The translations under genes were made by a program, and so were the position numbers. A DNA stretch of 64,000 nt. Origin: Marivirga harenae (GTDB lineage: Bacteria > Bacteroidota > Bacteroidia > Cytophagales > Cyclobacteriaceae). Of this stretch, positions 17,656 through 24,960 are shown in pieces. Below the pieces are notes generated by a model. That model worked only from the letters and a program-made list of their open reading frames with translations. It had not been told where the DNA came from and searched no databases. Positions within the stretch are counted from its first letter, which is position 1; each line of letters starts with the position of its first letter. The DNA lies in contig NZ_CP130565.1 in assembly GCF_030534335.1 (NCBI RefSeq), positions 889,501 through 953,500 of the forward strand, read 5' to 3'.

Positions 17656-19149
17656 CTATTTTGAGCCCACTTCAGTTACATTCATTTTTGCTTCTCTTTC
17701 CTTCCCTTCTTTCATCCATTTTGGTACAATCTCCTCTAGAAATTTTTCTTTATTATATCGTTCTTTTTCTATATCTATTCCTGTATATTTTTGGAGCGCT
17801 TCTTTACTGTTAAAATCAGGCATTTCAACATCTCCAGAATGACCTAAAGAATTGAGCAACTGCATTAATTCTATTCTAGACTCCATGATGATTCTTGTGG
17901 CTGAAGTTACAATTCTACTTGTTTCCAGAGGGGCATGAAAAGCAGCACCATGAGAGGCTACCGAATAATCCCATCTCCATTGTGCATGTCGAATACCTTT
18001 TTGAATTTCCTTCATTTGCTCTTCAGTAGCTCCTAACTCCCAAGCTTTTCCTGCTTCTATATGTGCTTTGGCTATTAAGGTCTGCAATTCAGAAGTCCCC
18101 TCCTTTATTTTTCTTTGACGTTCGTAAACATCATCAACCAGATCAGAAACTTTTTCTCTGTGGCAGACAAAGCATGAATTCTCTACATTTTCCAAAGGAG
18201 ATCCTATGTGGTGATCAGTGAATTTCTGTCCACCTTCTGATTTGTAAGGCATATGGCAATCGGCACAACTCACACCACGCTTGGCATGCACCCCTTGTTT
18301 AAATAATTCATAGTCCGGGTGTTGCGCTTTAAGCATGCGGGTTTTACTAATCGGATGCACCCAGTCGGCAAAATCTGTTTTATCATAATAAGCTTCTGCT
18401 GATTCTACATCCATTCCATCCTTCCAAGGAAAGGTTAGATATTTGGCTTTTTCTTTACCTGGCTTGTCCTTATCAAAATAATATTCTACATGGCACTGTG
18501 CACAAACTAGCGAGCGCATTTCTTGATGTGAAGCATCATTGATATTTTTCCCCATAGCCTCGTATGCTTCAATTAAAGCAGGACGAGTGATCGTTAAATT
18601 CATTGTTTTAGGATCGTGGCAATCTGCGCAACCAATCGGATTTATCACCTGGCTTCCTAAATCAGAGAATTGCTTACTGTAAAACTCAGTAACACCAATT
18701 TCGCTCATTAAACGAGGAACATCAGGACTTTTACAAGTCCAGCAAGTACTTGGCATTGGCCCGTCCCCCTCCTTCATCGGTGCTCCAGTTCTGAGGGTTT
18801 TCAAAATGTCGGTTACGGCATAAACATGACCTCGTGGCTGATTGTAGTCTTTGCCAAATCCGTATCCTGCCCATAATACCACCAATTCCGATTGCTTATC
18901 AAGGATATCTGCAAATCCACTGGTGTTATACATGCTTTTGAAGGTGGTATCGGCCGTCTCCATGTAGGACTGATATTGTCTTGGGTAATTCAGACCCCAT
19001 ACAGAGTCTCTAGGCTCAATGCCTTCAATTTCTACCTTTGGCTGATAGGCAAAACGAGCTTCCGCTTTTCTGTCTATTACAGTATATGCCAACATTGCGA
19101 TTAGAAAAACTGCAATTGCAGTGATCCCAAAAAGTATCCAGTTCTTCAT
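17656..19149 (-). CDS. nrfA: Ammonia-forming cytochrome c nitrite reductase (pentahaem)
   Basis: The 497-residue periplasmic enzyme has an N-terminal signal or anchor helix (3-23). Five haem sites are visible: the catalytic C136-W-T-C139-K140, and CXXCH at 174-178, 216-220, 295-299 and 326-330. The Lys-coordinated first site is diagnostic for NrfA. It reduces nitrite to ammonium with six electrons, and sulfite or NO in side reactions. nrfH lies 5 nt upstream and supplies quinol electrons. Having nrfHA beside nirK, nor and nos means nitrite can be ammonified or denitrified. Confidence 0.97.
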   Translation of the reverse strand: MKNWILFGITAIAVFLIAMLAYTVIDRKAEARFAYQPKVEIEGIEPRDSVWGLNYPRQYQSYMETADTTFKSMYNTSGFADILDKQSELVVLWAGYGFGKDYNQPRGHVYAVTDILKTLRTGAPMKEGDGPMPSTCWTCKSPDVPRLMSEIGVTEFYSKQFSDLGSQVINPIGCADCHDPKTMNLTITRPALIEAYEAMGKNINDASHQEMRSLVCAQCHVEYYFDKDKPGKEKAKYLTFPWKDGMDVESAEAYYDKTDFADWVHPISKTRMLKAQHPDYELFKQGVHAKRGVSCADCHMPYKSEGGQKFTDHHIGSPLENVENSCFVCHREKVSDLVDDVYERQRKIKEGTSELQTLIAKAHIEAGKAWELGATEEQMKEIQKGIRHAQWRWDYSVASHGAAFHAPLETSRIVTSATRIIMESRIELMQLLNSLGHSGDVEMPDFNSKEALQKYTGIDIEKERYNKEKFLEEIVPKWMKEGKEREAKMNVTEVGSK

Positions 19150-19154
19150 GGTAT

Positions 19155-19802
19155 TTAAGGTTTAGATTGCTTTGATTTTTGTTCTTTCAATGACTCTTTA
19201 AGCCAGCTTGGAATAATTTCCCTCTCTTCTGGTGTATGTAGTTTAATAGGCTCGATTTGATGTCCTACAGAAGATAAGCTCTTCACTCTCCCGTGAGGAA
19301 CTTCCCTGTGACATTCCCAACAAGTTCTGTCTGTTCTATTTGAATGATGATTCTCCACAAAACCAGTCATTTTCGCATCGGTCACTTGAGGTTCATGGCA
19401 TCTGATACAATTACTTTGGATAACGGCACGAGAAGGCTCTAGAGCTGTTATTACTTCCGGCTCAGCTCTCATAGTAAATACAGAAGCATGATATAGTCCA
19501 TCTTTTGCTTTAAAGAAATATTTATTGAAGATATTATCGTGTGGTACATGACAATCATTACAGTGGGCCACCTCGCGGTGAGAGCTATGATTCCATGTGA
19601 TGTATTGGGGCGTCATAATGTGGCAGTTAACACATGCCTGTGGGTCATCGGAAAGATAAGACACAGCATTACTTATTTTAAATAAGTAAACACCTAAGCC
19701 AACCAAAACAGCAAAAGAAACTATCGCCACTTTTTTCCATTTAGGGTCAGGTTCCAGGCCAATTCTGGTGAGTAATTTTTTTATTGGTTGTAGAATATCC
19801 AT
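19155..19802 (-). CDS. nrfH: Cytochrome c nitrite reductase small subunit (tetrahaem quinol dehydrogenase)
   Basis: The 215-residue NapC/NirT-family protein has one membrane anchor (about 25-45) and four CXXCH haem sites at 57-61, 81-85, 132-136 and 161-165. It oxidises menaquinol and passes electrons to NrfA. It is longer than the roughly 150-residue epsilon-proteobacterial NrfH, as is usual in Bacteroidetes. It is the first gene of the operon. A perfect TGACATATGTCA palindrome sits about 40 nt before the predicted start of transcription, which is the class II activator position. Confidence 0.95.
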   Translation of the reverse strand: MDILQPIKKLLTRIGLEPDPKWKKVAIVSFAVLVGLGVYLFKISNAVSYLSDDPQACVNCHIMTPQYITWNHSSHREVAHCNDCHVPHDNIFNKYFFKAKDGLYHASVFTMRAEPEVITALEPSRAVIQSNCIRCHEPQVTDAKMTGFVENHHSNRTDRTCWECHREVPHGRVKSLSSVGHQIEPIKLHTPEEREIIPSWLKESLKEQKSKQSKP

Positions 19803-19821
19803 GTTTAATTGCCTTCTAAAG

Positions 19822-19864
19822 CAAAAGTATCAAATATATCTAAATGAGATTGTGACATATGTCA
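19822..19864 (-). promoter_or_regulatory. nrfH promoter with FNR-like activator site
   Basis: On the minus strand TACTTTTG (19822-19829) fits the -7 box TAnnTTTG. The perfect palindrome TGACATATGTCA (19853-19864) lies 23 nt upstream and is centred near -40, the class II FNR/CRP position. A second TAnnTTTG (TATATTTG, 19831-19838) overlaps. The nadA promoter has the same arrangement with identical spacing. Confidence 0.65.
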
Positions 19865-19906
19865 TTAAATTAACTGTTTATATACAAAAAATCAAATTTT
19901 TAGATA

Positions 19907-20596
19907 TCAGATAGTTTTTCTCATTTGTACTTTTACTTCGGGGCTGGAGAATTCTTTGTCAAATTCTGTTATGTTAGAATCTGACATTACTTCCAAAATC
20001 TCACTGTTATTGGTGAAATGCTGTAGATAGTAATTACCACGATAAGCCCTTTGTACCAAGTAATTTCTCATACTTAAAATGTCTTCAGCTTTTAGTTGGG
20101 CAGAATGAACGGTAGTTCTCACTTCAAAAGGCACTTTATGTTCTACTAGAAAAGACAAGCTTTGCTCAAATGGCGTGAATAAATTTGATTTTGTGATCGA
20201 TTGAAATTTTTCAGCTGTAGCCTTAAAATCTAGGGCTACATAATCAAGCGTATCATTTTTATAAAGTTTTTTTAATACTTCAGGTCTGCTTCCATTGGTG
20301 TCGATCTTCACTTTCATCCCCAAAGCTTTTACCTCCAAAGCCAAATCAATCAGCGATGGATGAAGCGTACATTCTCCTCCACTCATGACTACCCCATCCA
20401 AAAGTCCTTTTCGATTCCTTAAAAATTGAAGTGCTTCTGCTATGAAAATCTCCCCCTTTCCTAAAACGATATCTGGATTATAGCAATAGCCACACCGCAT
20501 ATTACAGCCTGCAAACCAAATGATGCAGGCTGTTTTATCTGGATAATCCAGAAGTGTAAAGGGGGTGATGTCATATATGGGTGTTGCCTTACTCAT
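19907..20596 (-). CDS. nrdG: Anaerobic ribonucleotide reductase activating protein (radical SAM)
   Basis: The protein has 229 residues from ATG 20596. This start shares ATGAGTAA with the stop of the small upstream gene, a typical coupled overlap, so I prefer it to the longer ORF beginning at 20635. The radical-SAM cluster motif is C31-x3-C35-x2-C38. Sequence such as YDITPFTLLDYPDKTACIIWFAGCN and VVMSGGECTLHP is typical of NrdG-like activases. It uses a [4Fe-4S] cluster and S-adenosylmethionine to make the glycyl radical of class III ribonucleotide reductase. Here its target glycine appears to be on the separate peptide encoded just upstream. Confidence 0.88.
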   Translation of the reverse strand: MSKATPIYDITPFTLLDYPDKTACIIWFAGCNMRCGYCYNPDIVLGKGEIFIAEALQFLRNRKGLLDGVVMSGGECTLHPSLIDLALEVKALGMKVKIDTNGSRPEVLKKLYKNDTLDYVALDFKATAEKFQSITKSNLFTPFEQSLSFLVEHKVPFEVRTTVHSAQLKAEDILSMRNYLVQRAYRGNYYLQHFTNNSEILEVMSDSNITEFDKEFSSPEVKVQMRKTI

Positions 20597-20750
20597 TGAA
20601 ATGCTTTCGTTCCTTGTGCTCTCCTTTTTTGCCAATGTTAAAGCTCTCTACCGGGCGATGATAGCCCATTACCCGTGTGTAGACTAAACATTTCGTCCTT
20701 AATTCATCACTTATCTCTGACTTTGCTGCTGTTTTTACTTGTGCTTCCAT
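20589..20750 (-). CDS. Separate glycyl-radical peptide of class III ribonucleotide reductase (split NrdD C-terminus)
   Basis: A 53-codon ORF starts at ATG 20750 and stops at 20589. Its product contains Y24TRVMGYHRPVESFNIGKKG, which matches the glycyl-radical loop of NrdD proteins (for example RVCGYLG in phage T4 NrdD, then an 'FN.GK..E..R' stretch). The radical glycine would be G29. The main nrdD product stops right after its zinc-binding region and lacks this loop. The gene lies 33 nt after the nrdD stop and overlaps nrdG by 8 nt. I infer that the catalytic chain and radical loop are made as two polypeptides, in the way YfiD complements pyruvate formate-lyase. A frameshift fusion is not evident, because stop codons and a fresh ATG intervene. 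Confidence 0.8.
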   Translation of the reverse strand: MEAQVKTAAKSEISDELRTKCLVYTRVMGYHRPVESFNIGKKGEHKERKHFNE

Positions 20751-20783
20751 TTTCTTATTCTTTTAAAGTTTAAAAATTACTAA

Positions 20784-22892
20784 TTAAAGTTCGGCCTCTT
20801 CTGTTTCTAATTGCTCTTTTAAAATATCATCGCATTTCGGACAATATTCATGCTCTCCGGTTAAATATCCGTGGGTTGGACAAATACTAAAAACCGGAGT
20901 TACTGTAATGTAAGGGAGTTTGAAATTGGTCATCACTTTCTTAACCAAATTACGACAAGCTTCCGCAGAGCTAATTTTTTCGCGCATATATAAGTGTAAA
21001 ACCGTTCCTCCTGTATACATGCATTGCAAATCATCCTGTAGCATTAAGGCTTCGAAAGGATCATCTGTATGACTGGCAGGTATTTGCGAGCTGTTCGTAT
21101 AGTAAATATTATCTTCTATACCAGCTTGTAATATCTCAGGGAAACGCTTCTTATCCTCTTTGGCAAATCGGTAAGTGGTCCCCTCAGCAGGTGTAGCCTC
21201 CAGATTATATAAATTGCCTGTTTCTTCTTGATACTGCTTCATTCTTCCCCTGATAAAATCGAGCATTTCGGCAGACATTTTCATCCCTTGATGACAAGTG
21301 ATATCGTGCTGATCATCAGTGAAATTCCTGATCATTTCATTCATACCATTTACCCCAATGGTAGAAAAATGATTTCTGAAATGAGTTAGATAGCGTTTTG
21401 TATAGGGATAGAGCCCTCGGTCATACATTTCCTGGATAAATCTTCTTTTTTTCTCCAAGGTCGATTGAGCGATGTTCAAGAGAAAGTCAAGCCGCTCATA
21501 CAAAGCAGCTTCATTCCCTTTATACAAATAACCCAGTCTCGCCATATTGATGGTTACTACTCCAATGCTTCCGGTCATTTCCGCACTGCCAAAGAGTCCA
21601 TTACCCCTTTTTAATAACTCTCTCAAATCCAATTGCAACCGACAGCACATGCTTCTTACTGCATTGGGTTTGTAGGCTAGTGGATTTTCAATTCTGTTCC
21701 CGTCTTCATCATGAGTGTACTGACTACCAATAAAATTCTGAAAATAAGAAGAGCCAATTTTAGCTGTATTTTCAAAAAGGACATCTGTGTTTTTACCATT
21801 CCAATCAAAATCCTCAGTAATATTCACCGTAGGAATCGGGAAAGTAAAAGGCTGCCCATTGGCATCACCTTCCGTCATCACGGTATAATAGGCCTTATTA
21901 ATCATATCCATTTCTTCTTTGAAATGTTGATAGGTCAATTCTTCCATTGATTTTACCCCTCTAGCTTGGACTTTCTGTTTCAAGATTTCATCCTGAACAT
22001 TTAAGAAAAGATGTTGGTCTTGTTTAGTAGGTATTTGTTGACGTAAATCTTCAGGTACCACCCAATCAAGTGTTATATTGGTAAAAGGAGATTGTCCCCA
22101 GCGAGCAGGAACGTTCAAATTATAAACGAAACTTCTAATTCCTTTCAAGACCTCTTCATAGGTCAACTGATCTTTGAAAACATAAGGTGCAAGGTAAGTG
22201 TCAAAAGAACTGAAGGCCTGAGCTCCTGCCCATTCACTTTGGAGAATACCTAAAAAGTTCGCCATTTGACCAAGCGCTTCCCGAAAATGATTGGGTGGTT
22301 TGCTTTCTACTCTAGCTCTTACGCCATTGAAGCCTTCATTTAATAGTACTCTTAAACTCCAACCTGCACAATAGCCGGTCAAACAATCCAGATCATGGAT
22401 ATGGATATCACCATTTCGATGGGCGTAACCTTCTTCTTTATTATAAACTTTATCCAACCAATAATTAGCAATTACTTTACCCGCCACATTGTTAACCAAA
22501 CCTGCATTGGAATAGGAGGTATTAGCATTGGCATTGATTCTCCAATCAGCTTTGCCAATATATTCATCTATAGTGTGAGTACTGTCTACCCAGGTAGTAT
22601 CGCAGCTTACTCCCTCTTTTTTGTTTCTTTGAAGTTTCCTTGTATGCCTATATAGCATAAACGAACGCATTACCTCAAAATATCCGAATTCGAAGAGTTG
22701 TAGTTCAATAATGTCTTGAATTTCTTCTACTGCCCATGTGGTCTTTTCTTCTAGCTTCTTTAATACAGCTTTCAGAATATCAGTGTCATATTCGGCACCT
22801 ATACTTTTGAATCCTCTTCTGATTGCATCTTTAATTTTATAGTGCTGTAGGGGCTGGTACTCTCCGTTTCTTTTGATGACATAATTTTCCAT
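20784..22892 (-). CDS. nrdD: Anaerobic ribonucleoside-triphosphate reductase, catalytic chain lacking the glycyl loop
   Basis: The 702-residue class III reductase has an N-terminal ATP cone (VIKRNGEYQPLQHYKIKDAI, about 4-90), a central ten-stranded barrel with active-site Cys in RSMCCRLQLDLREL (about 410-423), and a C-terminal zinc site (CPTHGYLTGEHEYCPKC). It then ends with a short acidic tail (EEAEL). Normal NrdD continues for about 50 residues with the radical glycine. Here that part is in the next small gene. The enzyme makes deoxynucleotides without oxygen. Its promoter region carries a GGATAAATATATCC palindrome 30-44 nt before the ATG and two DnaA-box sequences further up. Confidence 0.9.
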   Translation of the reverse strand: MENYVIKRNGEYQPLQHYKIKDAIRRGFKSIGAEYDTDILKAVLKKLEEKTTWAVEEIQDIIELQLFEFGYFEVMRSFMLYRHTRKLQRNKKEGVSCDTTWVDSTHTIDEYIGKADWRINANANTSYSNAGLVNNVAGKVIANYWLDKVYNKEEGYAHRNGDIHIHDLDCLTGYCAGWSLRVLLNEGFNGVRARVESKPPNHFREALGQMANFLGILQSEWAGAQAFSSFDTYLAPYVFKDQLTYEEVLKGIRSFVYNLNVPARWGQSPFTNITLDWVVPEDLRQQIPTKQDQHLFLNVQDEILKQKVQARGVKSMEELTYQHFKEEMDMINKAYYTVMTEGDANGQPFTFPIPTVNITEDFDWNGKNTDVLFENTAKIGSSYFQNFIGSQYTHDEDGNRIENPLAYKPNAVRSMCCRLQLDLRELLKRGNGLFGSAEMTGSIGVVTINMARLGYLYKGNEAALYERLDFLLNIAQSTLEKKRRFIQEMYDRGLYPYTKRYLTHFRNHFSTIGVNGMNEMIRNFTDDQHDITCHQGMKMSAEMLDFIRGRMKQYQEETGNLYNLEATPAEGTTYRFAKEDKKRFPEILQAGIEDNIYYTNSSQIPASHTDDPFEALMLQDDLQCMYTGGTVLHLYMREKISSAEACRNLVKKVMTNFKLPYITVTPVFSICPTHGYLTGEHEYCPKCDDILKEQLETEEAEL

Positions 22893-22922
22893 ATTGATTC
22901 GCTTCTTTGCTGTTTTATTTAA

Positions 22923-22936
22923 GGATAAATATATCC
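22923..22936 (-). promoter_or_regulatory. nrdD operator-like palindrome
   Basis: GGATAAATATATCC is the best-formed member of the 14-bp motif group. It lies 31-44 nt upstream of the nrdD ATG. On the minus strand it contains TATATTTA, close to the -7 box TAnnTTTG, so the site probably overlaps the promoter. Confidence 0.55.
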
Positions 22937-23206
22937 GAATATAAGTGCGTTAATCGCATAATTCAAAGGATGTATTGGTCTTTATTTATCCACAAAAAGC
23001 ACAAGAAAGCAAGCAATTTTCGAAATGAAATACTCTTTACACACTCTTATTCAGTTATTTACAAATGCTTGCTTCACCTGCTTCATTAAACACAATAAGC
23101 AAGCAAAGAAGAGAAGCAGGGGGTTATCCACATTGTCTAAAAATAGTTTATGATCAGATTTCGCAATATTATTAGCCTTCGGTTTTATCCGAAAGCCAAA
23201 TATTTC

Positions 23207-23246
23207 GGACAAACATATCTTTTATTAAATCATATTAATACCTTTG
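23207..23246 (+). promoter_or_regulatory. queD-rrf2 promoter with operator-like palindrome
   Basis: TACCTTTG (23239-23246) fits the -7 box, giving a start of transcription near 23253 and a 12-nt leader. The 14-mer GGACAAACATATCT (23207-23220) covers the -33 region. The rrf2 gene of this operon would thus be under a site of the kind proposed for Rrf2 control. Confidence 0.5.
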
Positions 23247-23264
23247 CTGATATTTTCGATTTTT

Positions 23265-23675
23265 ATGATAAGTATCACTAAAGAATTCAGTTTTGAAGCG
23301 GCTCACCGCCTTAGCAATCACCCGGCAGCTTGCAAGCATATACATGGTCACTCCTATCGATTGTTTGTAACAGTTTCAGCTCAAGAAATACAGGAGGATG
23401 ACATGATTATTGATTTTAAAGAATTGAAGCAAATTGTCGATGAGAAGGTGCTTAAAACGTTCGATCATGCTTTGGTCTTAAAGAAGAATGATGAAAACGC
23501 CAGAATATCCAGGGAAATCAAGAGTACAATCTTTTGGATGGAAAATGAGCCTACCGTAGAACGATTGCTAGATTATATAAGAAAACAAGTTCAGGATGCA
23601 TTACCCACACCGGTGTTCTTGAAGAAGTTGAAGTTACATGAAACAGCAAGCTCTTTTGGAGAATGGGAAAAATGA
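23265..23675 (+). CDS. queD: 6-carboxytetrahydropterin synthase / QueD-type PTPS family protein
   Basis: The protein has 136 residues from ATG 23265. The longer reading starts at a TTG lying within the -7 box and is unlikely. The PTPS-I/QueD signature CxxxHGH is present as CKHIHGH, with the early zinc His in EAAHRLS and the C-terminal KLHETASSFGEW segment. QueD converts dihydroneopterin triphosphate to 6-carboxytetrahydropterin for preQ0 and queuosine. No other queuosine gene is nearby. It is instead followed after 38 nt by an Rrf2 regulator and divergent from anaerobic nrdD, so a duplicated, anaerobiosis-linked pterin role is possible but unproven. Confidence 0.85.
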   Translation: MISITKEFSFEAAHRLSNHPAACKHIHGHSYRLFVTVSAQEIQEDDMIIDFKELKQIVDEKVLKTFDHALVLKKNDENARISREIKSTIFWMENEPTVERLLDYIRKQVQDALPTPVFLKKLKLHETASSFGEWEK

Positions 23676-23713
23676 ATTTACTTTTATTACTTATTTAATC
23701 TAAGGAAGAAAAA

Positions 23714-24148
23714 ATGTTTTCAAAAACATGTGAATACGCAATAAGGGCAACTATCTACATTGCCAATAGAAGTAAAGAAGGCACCAATGTTGGTTTGAAA
23801 GATATATCAAAAAATATTGATTCACCGGAAGCATTTACTGCCAAAATTTTACAAAAATTGGTAAAAGATGATTTGGTATCTTCTATCAAAGGGCCAAACG
23901 GTGGATTTAGCCTCAGCCAAAAGCAGCAAAAGGAGGTATATCTAATAGACGTAGTCCGTTGTATTGACGGATCACATACTTATGACGGTTGTGGATTAGG
24001 TTTAAGTCAATGCTCAGAAGAAAAACCATGTCCAATTCATTATCAGTTTAAAGAAGTGAGAACAAGACTCAAGCGAATGTTGGAAAACACCAATATGGTG
24101 GCTTTGCTTGAAAAATTGGAGAGAGGAGAGACTTTTTTAAGGTTGTAA
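23714..24148 (+). CDS. Rrf2 family transcriptional regulator (NsrR-like, Fe-S)
   Basis: The 144-residue protein has the winged-helix N-terminus of Rrf2 regulators (MFSKTCEYAIRATIYIA, KGPNGGFSL wing) and three Cys at 93, 100 and 106 in CGLGLSQCSEEKPCPIH. This is the cluster-binding loop of NsrR/IscR-type proteins, which here probably holds an Fe-S cluster that senses NO, oxygen or redox. It is about 60 percent identical by eye to the second Rrf2 protein at 28934-29368, with identical Cys spacing. It follows queD in the same operon. The neighbourhood (nor, nir, nrdD, globin) favours NO sensing. Confidence 0.88.
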   Translation: MFSKTCEYAIRATIYIANRSKEGTNVGLKDISKNIDSPEAFTAKILQKLVKDDLVSSIKGPNGGFSLSQKQQKEVYLIDVVRCIDGSHTYDGCGLGLSQCSEEKPCPIHYQFKEVRTRLKRMLENTNMVALLEKLERGETFLRL

Positions 24149-24494
24149 ATTTTGGTACTCAAATACTAAAAGAGATAAATAGCGTGTCTATTATGTTTAT
24201 TTCTTGCTTTCTTTCTGCTGCTTTATAACTAGATCAAATCACTTTAATCCACTCGAGCAACACCCCTGTGGTCCCTCAAGGGGACAGTCGCACAGATTTA
24301 TATCAGCAGGAAATAATAAGTTTTATCACTATTTTGTAAATTTTCAATCAAAATATTTGAAGAAATGATGTGAATTCAAAATATTGTGAAAATGTAATTC
24401 GTGCGTATCCCGCGCCAGCTGGCGGGGCGAAGGGGGGTGTCAAAGCCTTAATAGACTTCATTCATCAGTTTATCCCAATTATAGGTGCACCCTT
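24149..24494. other. Gene-free gap with second inverted-repeat element
   Basis: No ORF is seen between the convergent rrf2 and hemerythrin genes. The gap is largely occupied by the 181-bp inverted-repeat element at 24260-24440. No clear terminator with a T run is visible apart from the hairpins of that element. Confidence 0.6.
24260..24440. mobile_element. MITE-like element with about 40-bp GC-rich terminal inverted repeats
   Basis: The left end 24260-24298 (ACACCCC..GGTCCC..CGCACAGATT) and the right end 24396-24440 (AATTCGTGCG..GGGGTGT) are imperfect reverse complements. Both share ACACCCC at the tip and CGCAC plus ATT at the inner edge. Each end also folds on itself (GTCCC/GGGAC-type on the left, CGCCAGCTGGCG on the right). 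The GC-rich ends stand out from the AT-rich surroundings, and the interior has no ORF. It is a different family from the element at 12766-12930. Confidence 0.5.
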
Positions 24495-24959
24495 TTAAAC
24501 CCAAAAAACATCATCGGTATTTTCTTCAAATTCGCCTGAAGCATGGTGGAGTTCAATGGCTTTGAGTTCACCGGCAGTGGCTATTTCTTGTACTTTCTCA
24601 AAGAGGACTCTCTCCTCAAAGCGGATATGTTTTTCCAGTTCTTCTTCTAGCAGACTTAATGATTTTAGGGGTTCTTCTTCATTTTCAAAAAGTCGTTTGA
24701 GTCTTCTGTGTTCTGATAAGGCTTGTTTCACGAGTTCATCTTCATTACCCAACACAGGAAATATATACTTCTCCTCCAATTCAAAATGAGGTAATACATG
24801 TTCCTGATAAAACCAATCAGCATACTTTTTCACCCTTTCGGCTGAGACCTTATTTTTAAAAGCTGTCCTAATTTTCCAGCAAAGTAACAGTGAGTGGTGA
24901 TGGTCGCGGCTCACTGGTTTCATTTCTTCTTTTCTTCTAAGTGGCTTTCTTTTCTCCAT
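24495..24959 (-). CDS. Hemerythrin domain protein
   Basis: The protein has 154 residues from ATG 24959. The longer reading runs back into the globin gene and is rejected, because this ATG lies 1 nt after the globin stop. The hemerythrin-like four-helix pattern is clear: SRDHHHSLLLCWKI, HFELEEKYIFP and HIRFEERVLFE, with HxxxE pairs that coordinate a di-iron centre. It closes the ccoN-ccoOP-globin operon. A role in O2 or NO binding, or iron storage for repair, fits the context but is inferred. Confidence 0.83.
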   Translation of the reverse strand: MEKRKPLRRKEEMKPVSRDHHHSLLLCWKIRTAFKNKVSAERVKKYADWFYQEHVLPHFELEEKYIFPVLGNEDELVKQALSEHRRLKRLFENEEEPLKSLSLLEEELEKHIRFEERVLFEKVQEIATAGELKAIELHHASGEFEENTDDVFWV

Positions 24960-24960
24960 T

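Larger units (their letters stand above)
22893..23264. promoter_or_regulatory. nrdD-queD divergent regulatory region
   Basis: This 372-nt gap has no gene. It holds the operator-like 14-mers at 22923-22936 and 23207-23220, and two exact DnaA-box sequences TTATCCACA (22986-22994 and 23124-23132, both + strand). The 9-mer AAGCAAGCA occurs at 23007-23015 and 23097-23105 and as its reverse complement at 23066-23074, so two alternative stems are possible. CCTGCTTC (23077-23084) also pairs with GAAGCAGG (23113-23120), giving an A-B-A'-B' pseudoknot order. A small hairpin GCCTTCGG/CCGAAAGCC lies near 23175-23198. Confidence 0.55.

Noticed and set aside
20597-20635. Longer NrdG start at 20635
   Set aside because: It lies inside the small glycyl-radical gene in another frame; ATG 20596 with the ATGAGTAA overlap is the better start.
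22893-23264. Possible replication origin because of two DnaA-box sequences
   Set aside because: No dnaA, dnaN, gyrB or AT-rich 13-mer array, and only two boxes far apart.
23266-23277. TGATAAGTATCA, a match to the FNR-like box at the queD start codon
   Set aside because: It lies within the coding start, downstream of the predicted transcription start, with no spacing like that of the nrfH and nadA sites; probably chance.
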